Source: Enterobacter cloacae complex sp. ECNIH7
Lineage (GTDB): Bacteria; Pseudomonadota; Gammaproteobacteria; Enterobacterales; Enterobacteriaceae
Reading direction: 5' to 3'
NCBI RefSeq assembly: GCF_002208095.1
Contig: NZ_CP017990.1
Location: 3,596,001 to 3,660,000 of the forward strand
Length of the DNA stretch: 64,000 nt
Part shown: one piece after another, positions 49,897 to 58,748 of the stretch
Numbering within the stretch: position 1 is the stretch's first letter
Layout: the number at the start of each line of letters is the position of its first letter
Notes under the pieces: generated by a model
The model's database searches: none
What the model was told of the DNA's origin: nothing
The model's input: the letters and a program-made list of their open reading frames with translations, nothing else
Position numbers and translations under genes: made by a program

Positions 49897-50787
49897 TTAA
49901 ATCAGTCCGGCGTCGCGGGCCAGACAGCTCAGGTTGTTATACCCCAGACGGGCGTAGGTCAGCGGATGGGCAATCGCCGGATCCTGCTCGGCCTCGACCA
50001 CCAGCCAGCCGTGATAATCCTGCGCCTTCAACAGCCGCATAATCGGCGGGTAATCGACGCAGCCGTCGCCCGGCACGGTAAACACGCCGCTCAGCACCGC
50101 ATCGAGGAAGCTGGTTTTGCGGTTTTTCACGTCCGCCAGCACGTCGGCGCGCACGTCTTTACAGTGAACGTGGTTGATGCGCGACGCCCAGCGCTGCGCC
50201 ACCGCCAGCGGATCGGCCCCGGCAAAGGTGAGATGGCCGGTATCCAGCAGCAGTCCGACCGCCTCCCCGGTGTGGATCATCAGGTTGTCCACGTCCTCGG
50301 CGGACTCAATCACCGTGCCCATATGGTGATGGTAGGCAATCTGCACGCCCTGCTGCTGCGTATAGCGGGCAAATTCGGTAAGCTTTTCACCGTATTCTTT
50401 CCAGCGTTCCTGCGGGAAGCGCGGGCGCAGATGCACCGGGGTCTGCTGCTCGCCGTGAATGCAGCCGCTCACTTCCGCAAACACCAGCACCTTCGCCCCC
50501 AGCTCGCGCAGCAGCGTCAGGTGGGACTGCACGGCGGCTATCTCCTCCTCCACGCTGCGCTCCAGCAGGCGACCGGAGTACCAGCCGGAGACCAGCTGCA
50601 GGCCATGGCGCTGCAGGATGGGGCCAAGCAGCCGCGCTTCGCGCGGGAATTTATTGCCCAGCTCGAAGCCGGCAAAACCGGCCTCTTTCCCTTCGCTCAG
50701 ACAGGTCTCCAGCGAGGTTTCCGCGCCGAGAGAAGGCAGATCGTCGTTCGTCCAGGTCAGCGGGTTAATGCCTAATTGCACACTCAT
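49897..50787 (-). CDS. iolE: Inosose dehydratase
   Basis: Removes water from 2-keto-myo-inositol to give 3D-trihydroxycyclohexane-1,2-dione. 296 residues, a TIM-barrel of the AP-endonuclease 2 family, with metal ligands in YHHHMGTVIES, DTGHLTFAGAD and VHCKDVR. ATG 50787 is chosen because GGAG lies 6 bases before it; a second ATG at 50799 overlaps the iolC stop. Confidence 0.94.
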   Translation of the reverse strand: MSVQLGINPLTWTNDDLPSLGAETSLETCLSEGKEAGFAGFELGNKFPREARLLGPILQRHGLQLVSGWYSGRLLERSVEEEIAAVQSHLTLLRELGAKVLVFAEVSGCIHGEQQTPVHLRPRFPQERWKEYGEKLTEFARYTQQQGVQIAYHHHMGTVIESAEDVDNLMIHTGEAVGLLLDTGHLTFAGADPLAVAQRWASRINHVHCKDVRADVLADVKNRKTSFLDAVLSGVFTVPGDGCVDYPPIMRLLKAQDYHGWLVVEAEQDPAIAHPLTYARLGYNNLSCLARDAGLI

Positions 50788-50798
50788 TGTCGTCTCCA

Positions 50799-52703
50799 TT
50801 ATGCGTGTCCGCGCTCGCGCCACCAGGCGATAAGCTGCAAGTAGTTGTCCCGGATGCGCGTCACCAGCTGCGCATCGTCAATATCGTGCTTCAGCCACGC
50901 GCGGGAGGCATCGCCAAACAGCGTGCGCCCCACGGCGAAGCCTTTTACCAGCGTCTGCCCCGCTGCGGCTTTGAAGTCCGCGCGCAGCTGTTCCGCCGGG
51001 GCGTCCAGGCCGAGGATCACCACCCCGCGGCAGTGCGGATCGCGGCGTTCGATAATCTCGCTCAGCGCCGTCCAGCCGTCAGCCGAGAGCGGCGGCAGCT
51101 TCCACCAGTCCGGGTAAATGCCCAGGTTGTAGAAGCGGGAGATGGCGCGCAGGTAGAGCTCGTCGCTGCGCGGCATGCTGGCGGGCAGGATCACCTCCAG
51201 CAGCAGCTCGTGCCCGGACCGGCAGCAGGCGTGGTACACCTCGGCGATTTTCTGCTCCTGCTCCAGGCGCAGGCCGTGGGCATCTTCCGGGTGGAAGAAG
51301 ACCAGGCACTTCACCACGTGCTCCTGCGGCCAGCTGATAAGCTGGGTGCCGATGTTGCCGTGCTCCATCTCCAGCGGCCGGGAGCCCGGCAGCTCGATGG
51401 GACGCCCAATCCACCACCCTTCCCCGGTGATCGCGTTCAGCGCGTCCTGACCAAAGGTGCCGTCGCACAGCAGACCGGCTTTGCCCTCCAGCCCGGCGCG
51501 GCTCGCCGCCTCGCGGCTGGCCTGCAGGATCAGCTGCTTCAGCGCGGGAATGCGCTTAAGCGACGCGCCGCACTGCATCGCCATATCCTCAAGCTGGCTG
51601 CGGTGGTCGAAGGCCATCACGCACAGCTCCGGCCACTCGCGGCGTCGGGTGGTCACCCGGTGGAGATGGTTAAGACGCGGGTCAAGATCCGGGCGCGGCA
51701 CCATCGCGGCGCGTGAAAGATAGTCATCCAGCTCGATTTTGCTCGGCATCGCCGGGGCGCAGCCGTGACGCGAGACCACCAGCGCGCCGCAGGCGTTGGC
51801 GTAGCGGCACGCCTGCTCCCAGCCCTCGTCGTTCAGGTAGCCGCGCAGCAGGCCGGACATAAACGCGTCCCCCGCCCCAAGAACGTTCAGCACCTCCACG
51901 CGCACGCCGGTCACCGTCAGGCCGTCGTCCAGCCGGGACGGAATGGCGTCGGTATAGACCGAGCAGCCGAGTGCGCCGCGTTTGCAGACCAGCGCAGCGT
52001 CACTGACGGCGCGCACCTGCTCCAGCGCCTGCAGGGTATCCGTGCTGCCGCCCGCAATGTGAAACTCCTCTTCGGTGCCGACAATGACGTCGAAGAGGTG
52101 CAGCACCTCCTGCAGCTCGCGGGTGACCTTATCGGCGGCGATAAAGCGCGTTTCCCCGTCGCCTAAGGCGGTGAGCCCCCATAGCACCGGACGGTAGTCG
52201 ATGTCCAGCACCGTGCGCACGCCGTGACGGCGGGCGTAGCCCAGCGCCGTCAGCACCGCCTCGCGGGTCTGCGGATGAGAAAGGTGAGTCCCGGTGATGG
52301 CAAGACAACGTGCGGAGGCAATGTAGCTTTCGTCCACATCGCTGGCGGTAATCGCCATATCCGCGCAGTTATCGCGATAAAAAATCAGTGGAAAGGTGTC
52401 CCGGTCTTTAATGCCGAGCAGCACCAGCGCCGTGAGGCGTTGTTTATCGGTAATCAGATGGCTGGTATCGCAGCCCACCTGGTTGAGCTCTTCCCGCAGG
52501 AAGCGGCCCATATGTTCATCGCCGACGCGCGCCAGCATCGACGAACGTAAACCCTGGCGCGCGGTGCCGTACGCCACGTTGCCCGACGACCCGCCGAGAT
52601 ATTTGGCGAAGCTCGACGCGTCCTCCAGGCGGGCACCAATCTGCTGACTGTAGAGGTCTACCGCCACGCGGCCCATGCATATCACATCAAACTGCTTTTC
52701 CAC
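50799..52703 (-). CDS. iolC: Fused 5-dehydro-2-deoxygluconokinase / aldolase-type domain (IolC-IolJ)
   Basis: 634 residues. The N-terminal PfkB kinase domain (about 1-330) has GGSSGNVAYGTARQG and the catalytic GAGDAF (Asp279). The C-terminal DUF2090 domain (about 335-634) shows AFDHRSQLEDMA, LLCDGTFGQDAL and KCLVFFHPED, and probably takes the place of the separate IolJ aldolase that yields dihydroxyacetone phosphate and malonate semialdehyde. This fusion is common in Enterobacterales inositol clusters. It is followed closely by iolE (TAATG). Confidence 0.93.
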   Translation of the reverse strand: MEKQFDVICMGRVAVDLYSQQIGARLEDASSFAKYLGGSSGNVAYGTARQGLRSSMLARVGDEHMGRFLREELNQVGCDTSHLITDKQRLTALVLLGIKDRDTFPLIFYRDNCADMAITASDVDESYIASARCLAITGTHLSHPQTREAVLTALGYARRHGVRTVLDIDYRPVLWGLTALGDGETRFIAADKVTRELQEVLHLFDVIVGTEEEFHIAGGSTDTLQALEQVRAVSDAALVCKRGALGCSVYTDAIPSRLDDGLTVTGVRVEVLNVLGAGDAFMSGLLRGYLNDEGWEQACRYANACGALVVSRHGCAPAMPSKIELDDYLSRAAMVPRPDLDPRLNHLHRVTTRRREWPELCVMAFDHRSQLEDMAMQCGASLKRIPALKQLILQASREAASRAGLEGKAGLLCDGTFGQDALNAITGEGWWIGRPIELPGSRPLEMEHGNIGTQLISWPQEHVVKCLVFFHPEDAHGLRLEQEQKIAEVYHACCRSGHELLLEVILPASMPRSDELYLRAISRFYNLGIYPDWWKLPPLSADGWTALSEIIERRDPHCRGVVILGLDAPAEQLRADFKAAAGQTLVKGFAVGRTLFGDASRAWLKHDIDDAQLVTRIRDNYLQLIAWWRERGHA

Positions 52704-52715
52704 GTTGATACCTCA

Positions 52716-53849
52716 TCAGACAATGTCGTTCACGTTCAGCCAGCGGCCTTCCTGGTGAGAGAGCGCGATCGCGTCCAGCACGCGCGACACCTTCCAGCCC
52801 TCTTCGAAGTCCGGCCACATCGGCGCGTCGGCGGCAATCCCGTCCACCAGGTCGCGCACCTCCACCGTTTTTTGATCGTTAAAGCCAATCCCGTGGCCCG
52901 CGCCCATGCAGAACGCGGCGTAGTCCGGGTGCGCCGGGCCGACGAGAAGAGTCCGGAACCCCTGACGATTCACCGGCTCGTCATGCAGATAGAGCTTCAG
53001 CTCGGCCATGCGCTCCTGGGTGAAGCTGATGGCGCCTTTCGTCCCGGTGATGACGTACGACAGCCCCATCTTGCGGCCGCAGGCAACGCGGGAGGTTTCA
53101 ATAACCCCTTGCGCGCCGCCCGCAAAGCGCACCATCGCGTGGGCCTGATCCTCGTTTTCGACGGCAATCATCTCTGACGATCCGGCCTTCGCCGGGCGCG
53201 CCGGAACCACGATCTTCAGGTCGCCGCAGACCTGCTCGATCTCCCCGACTAGGTACTGGGCCATATTGACGATATGCGCCGCGAGGTCGCCCAGCGCGCC
53301 CAGCCCGGCGGTCTCTTTAAAGCAGTGCCAGTGAATGGGCGAGAGCGGGTCGGCCATATAGTCTTCGTTGTGGGTGCCGTAGAAGTGGATCACCTCGCCA
53401 ATCTCGCCGCGGGCGATAATCTCCTTCGCCAGCTGCGCCGTCGGGTTTTTCATGTAGTTGAACCCCACCAGCGTTTTCACCCCGGCCCGCTTCGCGGCGT
53501 CGACCATCTCCCGCGCGTCGTGGGCGTTAAGCGCCAGCGGCTTCTCCGAGTAGACGTGCTTGCCGTGGCGGATCGCCTCCAGCGCCATCTCCTTATGCAG
53601 GTGGTTGGGTGAACAAATATCCACCACGTCAATAGCAGGGTCGGCCACCAGCGCCCGCCAGTCGCCGGTGGAGCGGTTGAAGCCAAACGCCCGCGCGCGC
53701 TCTGCCGCCAGCTCCGGCGTGACTTCCGCCACCATCTCGCGCACCAGCCTGCCGCGCAGGTTGAACACCGTCGGGGCCTGGGCGTAGGCGATAGCGTGCG
53801 CCTTGCCGATATACCCGGTGCCAATTAATCCAATACGAACCTCTTTCAT
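52716..53849 (-). CDS. Gfo/Idh/MocA-family dehydrogenase
   Basis: 377 residues. It has an N-terminal Rossmann fold (GLIGTGYIGKAHA), the EKPLALNAHDAREM motif with catalytic-type Lys, and HWHCFKETAGLGALGDLAAH in the substrate domain. Its place in the iol operon suggests a second inositol, scyllo-inositol or inosose dehydrogenase, beside IolG; the true substrate is open. ATG 53849 is preferred over GTG 53861 since AGGA lies just before it. Confidence 0.88.
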   Translation of the reverse strand: MKEVRIGLIGTGYIGKAHAIAYAQAPTVFNLRGRLVREMVAEVTPELAAERARAFGFNRSTGDWRALVADPAIDVVDICSPNHLHKEMALEAIRHGKHVYSEKPLALNAHDAREMVDAAKRAGVKTLVGFNYMKNPTAQLAKEIIARGEIGEVIHFYGTHNEDYMADPLSPIHWHCFKETAGLGALGDLAAHIVNMAQYLVGEIEQVCGDLKIVVPARPAKAGSSEMIAVENEDQAHAMVRFAGGAQGVIETSRVACGRKMGLSYVITGTKGAISFTQERMAELKLYLHDEPVNRQGFRTLLVGPAHPDYAAFCMGAGHGIGFNDQKTVEVRDLVDGIAADAPMWPDFEEGWKVSRVLDAIALSHQEGRWLNVNDIV

Positions 53850-53857
53850 CGTGATCC

Positions 53858-54886
53858 TCACAGTGCGCCGCGACGGCTTTTGGCATAGGTATCGAATGCC
53901 ACCGCCAGAACGATAATTAATCCGGTGATAATCTGCTGGTAGTAGGCCGAGACGTTCATCAGCACCAGGCCGTTAATCAGAATCCCCATGATGATGGAGC
54001 CGATAATGGTGCCGCCGATGCGCCCGTAGCCGCCCATCAGCGAGGTGCCGCCGATCACCACCGAGGCGATGACGCGCAGCTCAAAGGAGATCCCGGCCAC
54101 CGCCTCGGCGCTCCCCAGACGCGCGCTCAGGATGAAGCCCGCCAGCCCCGCCAGACAGCCAATCAGCACGTAGACGCTGACCAGCACGCGCTTGACGTTC
54201 ACCCCCGCCAGGCGCGCCGCCTCTGGGTTACCGCCGATGGCGTAGACGAAGCGGCCCCAGCGGGTTTTGTGCAGCGCCAGATAGCCGCCGAGGGCGACGA
54301 TGGCGAAGATCCAGATCGGAATGGAGATGCCGAGCAGCTCCCCGCGACCCCACCAGCGGTAGCCCTGATCGAAACCGGCGATGGGCGCGCCGTCGTTGAT
54401 CACCAGCGTCAGGCCGCGCCAGATGGTCATCCCGCCGAGGGTGACGATGAACGGAGGCAGGCGCAGACGGGTCACGCCCAGGCCGTGCAGGAAGCCGATC
54501 GCCGTGCCCATGGCCAGACAAATCCCCAGACCAATCAGCCAGCTCATGCCGCCCCAGGCGTTCGGATCGACGGTGGTGAAGTTGTCGCCCTTGATCACGT
54601 ACGCCGCGGTCATGGCGCAGACCGCCAGAATGGAGCCCACGGAGAGGTCAATCCCGGCGGTCAGGATGACGAAGGTCATCCCCACGGCCATGATCCCGTA
54701 GATGGAGACTTCGGTCAGGATGTTGAAAATATTGCGTTCAGAGAAAAAGTTGCTGTTCTGCGACTGGAAGAAGATCAGCAGCAGGATCATGAAAATCAGC
54801 ACCCCGAAGCGCTCGAAGAAGGCGATGGGATCGATGCGTCCGGCGCGTTTGACCGGGGCCTGCGTTTTAGAAATCATCTGCGTCAT
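53858..54886 (-). CDS. Sugar/inositol ABC transporter permease
   Basis: 342-residue RbsC-type permease with about nine to ten membrane segments. The conserved EAA-like loop GGNPEAARLAGVNVKRV and the GGTSLMGGYGRIGGT segment are present. With the ATPase and binding protein it should import myo-inositol. The start is ATG 54886; the next gene, the ATPase, ends 11 bases upstream. Confidence 0.9.
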   Translation of the reverse strand: MTQMISKTQAPVKRAGRIDPIAFFERFGVLIFMILLLIFFQSQNSNFFSERNIFNILTEVSIYGIMAVGMTFVILTAGIDLSVGSILAVCAMTAAYVIKGDNFTTVDPNAWGGMSWLIGLGICLAMGTAIGFLHGLGVTRLRLPPFIVTLGGMTIWRGLTLVINDGAPIAGFDQGYRWWGRGELLGISIPIWIFAIVALGGYLALHKTRWGRFVYAIGGNPEAARLAGVNVKRVLVSVYVLIGCLAGLAGFILSARLGSAEAVAGISFELRVIASVVIGGTSLMGGYGRIGGTIIGSIIMGILINGLVLMNVSAYYQQIITGLIIVLAVAFDTYAKSRRGAL

Positions 54887-54897
54887 GAGAAACTCCG

Positions 54898-56445
54898 TTA
54901 TGCCGCGTTCAGGGCGTTGTGGTTGATGGCCATCATCGTCATCAGCCGTTCTTCGTTAGCGTCGTCACCGTGGATCTCGCCGGTCACCCGCCCTTCGCTC
55001 AGGGTGATGATCCGGTCTGACACCGCCATCACTTCAGGCAGATCGGAGGAGATCACGATCACCGCCACGCCCTTTTTCGCCATGTCAAACAGCACCTGGT
55101 GCACTTCTGATTTGGTCCCCACGTCGATGCCGCGCGTCGGCTCATCAACGATCAGCACCCGCGGGTTGAGCGCCATGCAGCGCGCGAGGATCACCTTCTG
55201 CTGGTTACCACCGGAGAGCTTGCGCACCTCCTGCGCGCTGTTGACCATTTTGATCTGCAGCGCCTTGCGGTAGGACTCGATCAGATCGTCCTCTTTGCGG
55301 GTATTCACGAACCAGCGCCACTGCAGCAGCGAGGAGAGGCAGGAGAGCGACAGGTTGTCGCGAATGGACAGCCCCAGCACCGCCCCCTCTTTTTTGCGGT
55401 CTTCCGGCACCAGCGCCACGCCCTGGTCAAGGGCATACAGCGGGTCGCGCGGCTGGTAGGGCACGCCGTCCAGCTCAAAGCTGCCCGAGGTAAACGCGTC
55501 TGCGCCAAAGAGGCAGCGGGCCACCTCGGTGCGCCCGGCGCCTACCAGTCCGGCAATGCCTAAGACCTCCCCGGCGTGGACGTGGAAGCTGATGTCGTGC
55601 AGGGCGATGCCGTGCGGATCCAGCGGCGGCTTTTCGCGGCTCAGCCCCTTCACCGCCAGGCGGACGGGTTTGTCCTCATGATGCGTTTCGCTGGCGGGAC
55701 GGCGATTAAAGGCCACGTCGCGCCCGACCATCAGGCGGATCAGCTGTTCGACGTTGGTCTCCGCCACCGCGCCGGTGCCGGTGAAACGGCCGTCCTGGAA
55801 AACGGTGAAGCGGTCGCAGAGCTGGAAAACCTCGTGCAGGCGGTGGGTGACATAGATAATGCTCACGCCGCGGTTTTTAAGCTCGCGCACCACGCGGTGC
55901 AGGCTTTCCACCTCGCTGTCGCTCAGCGCGGCGGAAGGTTCGTCCATAATGATGAGCCTGGCGTTGAGGGTCAGCGCCCGGGCGATCTCCACCATCTGCT
56001 GCTGGGCCACGCTCAGGCGGGCGACCGCGGTGGTCGGCGCAACGTTCAGCTGCAGATAGTCGAGAATGACCTGCGCCTCCTGGTTTACCGCCTTTTCGTC
56101 GACGATCAGGTTACGTTTACGCGGCTCGCGCCCGAGAAACATGTTTTCCGCGACGGTCATGTTGGGCAGCAGGTTGAATTCCTGATAGATGGTGATAATG
56201 CCCTTGTTCTGGCGCTCCACCGGGGAGTCGTCCACCGGCAGCGTTTCGCCGTTGAACCAGATCTCCCCGCGGGTTTGCGGCTGCGCCCCCGCGAGCGCCT
56301 TCAGCAGCGTGGATTTACCCGCCCCGTTTTCCCCCAGCAGAGCGTGAATTTCGCCGCTGCCGACGGTTAGCTGAGCGCTGCTCAGCGCCCAGACGCCGGA
56401 AAAGCTTTTTGCCAGGTCGGTCACTTTCAGTAAGGGTTGCGACAT
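54898..56445 (-). CDS. Sugar/inositol ABC transporter, double ATPase
   Basis: 515 residues, two ABC domains as in RbsA. The first has Walker A GENGAGKST (near residue 37), signature LSVAQQQMVEIARAL and Walker B LIIMDEPSAALS. The second has the usual degenerate Walker A (GLVGAGRTEVARC), signature LSGGNQQKVILAR and LIVDEPTRGID. It energises inositol import with the adjacent permease. Confidence 0.92.
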   Translation of the reverse strand: MSQPLLKVTDLAKSFSGVWALSSAQLTVGSGEIHALLGENGAGKSTLLKALAGAQPQTRGEIWFNGETLPVDDSPVERQNKGIITIYQEFNLLPNMTVAENMFLGREPRKRNLIVDEKAVNQEAQVILDYLQLNVAPTTAVARLSVAQQQMVEIARALTLNARLIIMDEPSAALSDSEVESLHRVVRELKNRGVSIIYVTHRLHEVFQLCDRFTVFQDGRFTGTGAVAETNVEQLIRLMVGRDVAFNRRPASETHHEDKPVRLAVKGLSREKPPLDPHGIALHDISFHVHAGEVLGIAGLVGAGRTEVARCLFGADAFTSGSFELDGVPYQPRDPLYALDQGVALVPEDRKKEGAVLGLSIRDNLSLSCLSSLLQWRWFVNTRKEDDLIESYRKALQIKMVNSAQEVRKLSGGNQQKVILARCMALNPRVLIVDEPTRGIDVGTKSEVHQVLFDMAKKGVAVIVISSDLPEVMAVSDRIITLSEGRVTGEIHGDDANEERLMTMMAINHNALNAA

Positions 56446-56468
56446 CGGTCTGCTCCTCCTTTAGAGTG

Positions 56469-56490
56469 AGCCGCCGCGCCAGCGGCGGCT
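56469..56490 (-). other. Perfect hairpin between binding-protein and ATPase genes
   Basis: AGCCGCCGC-GCCA-GCGGCGGCT, 9-base perfect stem, in the 54-bp gap after the binding-protein stop. No T run follows, so it looks like an mRNA stabiliser or processing site that raises binding-protein output over the membrane parts. Confidence 0.7.
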
Positions 56491-56499
56491 GCGGATAAA

Positions 56500-57429
56500 T
56501 CAGTTACCGGCCTCACCGATACGCTCAGCCTGCTGCAGGTTCTCTTTGGTGATCAGCGTCGGCGGGTAGTCGGCCCCGGTGATGGCTTTCTTCTCGCGCA
56601 CGTTGGCCACCAGCTGGCTCATTGCCGTCTGCACCGCAAAGCCCGGACGCTGATCCGCCGTCACCGCCAGCCAGCCGTCGCGCACGCGGGCCAGCGCTTC
56701 CGGCACCGCATCAAACCCGGTCACGAGGATTTCGCCCGGCTTCACGCCCTGGCTCTGCAGCGCTTCAATCGCGCCCAGCGCCATATCGTCGTTGGCGGAG
56801 AGGATCACCTGCGGGCGTTTCGGCAGCGAAGGCAGAACGCTTTCAACAATGCGCATCCCTTCAGAACGCATCCAGTTGCCGGTCTGATCGGCGACGATCT
56901 TGTATTTATCCCCGCCCGCCTTCAGGCTGTCGCGGATCCCTTTGGTACGTTCGATGTTGGAGGAGGAGCCCGGCTGGCCGGTGAGGAGAATGATGTCCGC
57001 GCCGTTAGGGAATTTGGTTTTAACGAAGTCGCCAATCGCCTGGCCGCCCTTGTAGTTGTTGGCGCCAAAGTGCGGCACTTTTTTCTGGCTGTCGACGGAT
57101 CGGTCAAGGGTGACCACCGGCAGCTTCGCATCCTGAATTTCATCCACCGCGCTGGAGACCGCGTTGACGTCGTTCGGGGAGACGATAAAGCCCTGGGCCC
57201 CGCGTGTGATAGCGTTTTCCAGGTCAGCTACCTGCTTCGGCGAGCTGCCCTGCCCGTCCAGCACCTGAAGCTTCACGCCCATCTCTTTTGCGGCTTTCAC
57301 CGCCGTGCGCTGCATGTGAACTTCAAACGGCATGGCCAGGTTTGGCGTACTGAAAACAATTTGCTCGTTTTCGGCGAGGGCGGCCCCGGACGTCATGGCG
57401 ATGAGGGCGGCTACGATCAGTTTTTTCAT
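56500..57429 (-). CDS. Inositol/sugar ABC transporter periplasmic binding protein
   Basis: 309 residues with a signal peptide (MKKLIVAALIAMTSGAALA) and a type I periplasmic binding fold like RbsB: VSPNDVNAVSSAVDEI, VVTLDRSVD and NDDMALGAIEALQ. It is likely specific for myo-inositol by its place between iolG and the transporter genes. ATG 57429 follows AGAGAGAC; the same frame is open upstream into iolG but without a signal-peptide start. Confidence 0.92.
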   Translation of the reverse strand: MKKLIVAALIAMTSGAALAENEQIVFSTPNLAMPFEVHMQRTAVKAAKEMGVKLQVLDGQGSSPKQVADLENAITRGAQGFIVSPNDVNAVSSAVDEIQDAKLPVVTLDRSVDSQKKVPHFGANNYKGGQAIGDFVKTKFPNGADIILLTGQPGSSSNIERTKGIRDSLKAGGDKYKIVADQTGNWMRSEGMRIVESVLPSLPKRPQVILSANDDMALGAIEALQSQGVKPGEILVTGFDAVPEALARVRDGWLAVTADQRPGFAVQTAMSQLVANVREKKAITGADYPPTLITKENLQQAERIGEAGN

Positions 57430-57460
57430 TATTATGTCTCTCTGTGTAGGGTTGTGGTGT

Positions 57461-58447
57461 TTAGAGGACGATCTCGCGCTGGCTGCGCAGCGACTCCAGC
57501 GCTTTATCCGCAAGGTACAGCGCACGTTCACCATCATCGCCGCTGCAGTCAGGCACCGCTTCGCCGCGCAGGACCGCGACAAAGTGTTCCCATTCCGCGG
57601 CGTAAGCGGATTTGTAGCGCTGCAGGAAGAAGTGTTCCGGCAGCGCGCTGGTGCAGCCCTGTTTGCCGTAGTGCTGCACCTGGTTTTCCAGAATGTTGCC
57701 CGCGCACAGCAGCCCTTCGGAGCCGTGCAGCTCCAGGCGCTGGTCGTAGCCATACGAGGAGCGGCGGCTGTTGACGATGGTCGCCATCGCGCCGGAAGCG
57801 TATTTCAGGACGATAAACGCGGTATCGATGTCGCCTGCCTCGCCAATCGCCGGATCCACCAGGTTGCTGCCCTGGGCATACACCGACACCGGCTCTTCGC
57901 CCATGATGAAGCGGGCCATGTCAAAATCGTGAATGGTCATATCGCGGAACATGCCGCCGGAGACGCGCACGTACTCCGCAGGCGGCGGGGACGGGTCGCG
58001 GGAAACGATCAGCAGCGATTCCGGCTTGCCGATGCGCCCGGCCTGCGCGTCGGTTTTCACGCGGCGGAACTGCGGGTCAAAGCGGCGGTTAAAGCCGATA
58101 AACAGCGGCACATCGTACTCTTTGACCACCTTCAGGCAGTCGCGCACGCGGGCGAGGTCGAGGTGGACCGGCTTTTCACAGAAGATGGCCTTGCCGTGGC
58201 GGGCGGCCATTTCAATCAGGTCCGCGTGGGTATCGGTCGCGGAGGCGATCAGCACGGCGTGAACGTTAGGGTCGGTCATCGCCTCATCCAGGCTCTGCTG
58301 GCGGGCCTGATAGTGCGTGGCGAGGCGGGTGGCAAATTCCTGATTCGGGTCAACTACGGACCAGAGCGTGGTCGCGCCGTGGCTGGCGATGTTAGCTGCA
58401 TGTACCTGGCCAATTCGGCCAGCGCCCAGTAAAGCAATGTTAAACAT
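57461..58447 (-). CDS. iolG: Myo-inositol 2-dehydrogenase
   Basis: NAD-dependent enzyme, first step of inositol breakdown (myo-inositol to 2-keto-myo-inositol). 328 residues. Rossmann motif GAGRIGQVHAANI at 8-20, EKPVHLDLARV with the catalytic-type Lys, and the substrate-domain MFRDMTIHDFDMARF with Asp and His of the family. It heads the long operon that runs through to iolB. Confidence 0.95.
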   Translation of the reverse strand: MFNIALLGAGRIGQVHAANIASHGATTLWSVVDPNQEFATRLATHYQARQQSLDEAMTDPNVHAVLIASATDTHADLIEMAARHGKAIFCEKPVHLDLARVRDCLKVVKEYDVPLFIGFNRRFDPQFRRVKTDAQAGRIGKPESLLIVSRDPSPPPAEYVRVSGGMFRDMTIHDFDMARFIMGEEPVSVYAQGSNLVDPAIGEAGDIDTAFIVLKYASGAMATIVNSRRSSYGYDQRLELHGSEGLLCAGNILENQVQHYGKQGCTSALPEHFFLQRYKSAYAAEWEHFVAVLRGEAVPDCSGDDGERALYLADKALESLRSQREIVL

Positions 58448-58495
58448 AACGGCTCCCGGTGTTGGTGAATGCTGTGAACTAACGACCCTATAAAT

Positions 58496-58511
58496 AAAAC
58501 ATTTATTTCAT
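58496..58511. promoter_or_regulatory. Putative IolR site upstream of iolG
   Basis: On the minus strand ATGAAATAAATGTTTT, which fits ATGAAAYAAAYRTT as seen at 62253-62266 before iolA. It lies 49-64 bases before the iolG start. Confidence 0.5.
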
Positions 58512-58579
58512 TTTTATAAGTAGTGAAAATTATATTTTTGAGTGCAGGTTAACACTTTTGAGATGAATGAGATAAATTT

Positions 58580-58595
58580 TGTTATCAATCTCACA
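58580..58595. promoter_or_regulatory. Possible CRP site upstream of iolG
   Basis: TGTTA-TCAATC-TCACA matches nine of ten CRP core bases with the right 6-base spacer. It lies about 140 bases before iolG and would add catabolite control to the inositol genes. Confidence 0.5.
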
Positions 58596-58617
58596 ACATG
58601 GGAGGACATACAGCAGC

Positions 58618-58713
58618 TCCCCTCACCCCGGCCCTCTCCCCAAAGGGGCGAGGGAGAAAAGAGTGCACCACACCATCCCCTCTCCCCTTTGGGGAGAGGG
58701 TTAGGATGAGGGG
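58618..58713. repeat. Inverted pair of CCCTCTCC-type repeats
   Basis: Two facing units, 58619-58656 (CCCCTCACCCCGGCCCTCTC...) and 58676-58713 (TCCCCTCTCCCCTTTGGGGA...), each able to form its own hairpin and complementary to each other. They lie between the iolD stop and iolG promoter. A related unit is at 22945-22980 and a hairpin of the same arms at 15228-15256. Confidence 0.7.
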
Positions 58714-58748
58714 AAAATGAAATGAAAATTTCGTTACGACGGAATAAC

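Noticed and set aside
49105..50775. Long plus-strand frames opposite iolB and iolE
   Set aside because: Arg/His/Gln-rich shadows of well-matched iol genes.
57430..57753. N-terminal extension of the binding protein into iolG
   Set aside because: The same frame is open by chance; the true start is the ATG before the signal peptide.
57332..58432. 366-codon plus-strand frame opposite iolG
   Set aside because: Antisense to iolG, no recognisable motif, no promoter or ribosome binding site.
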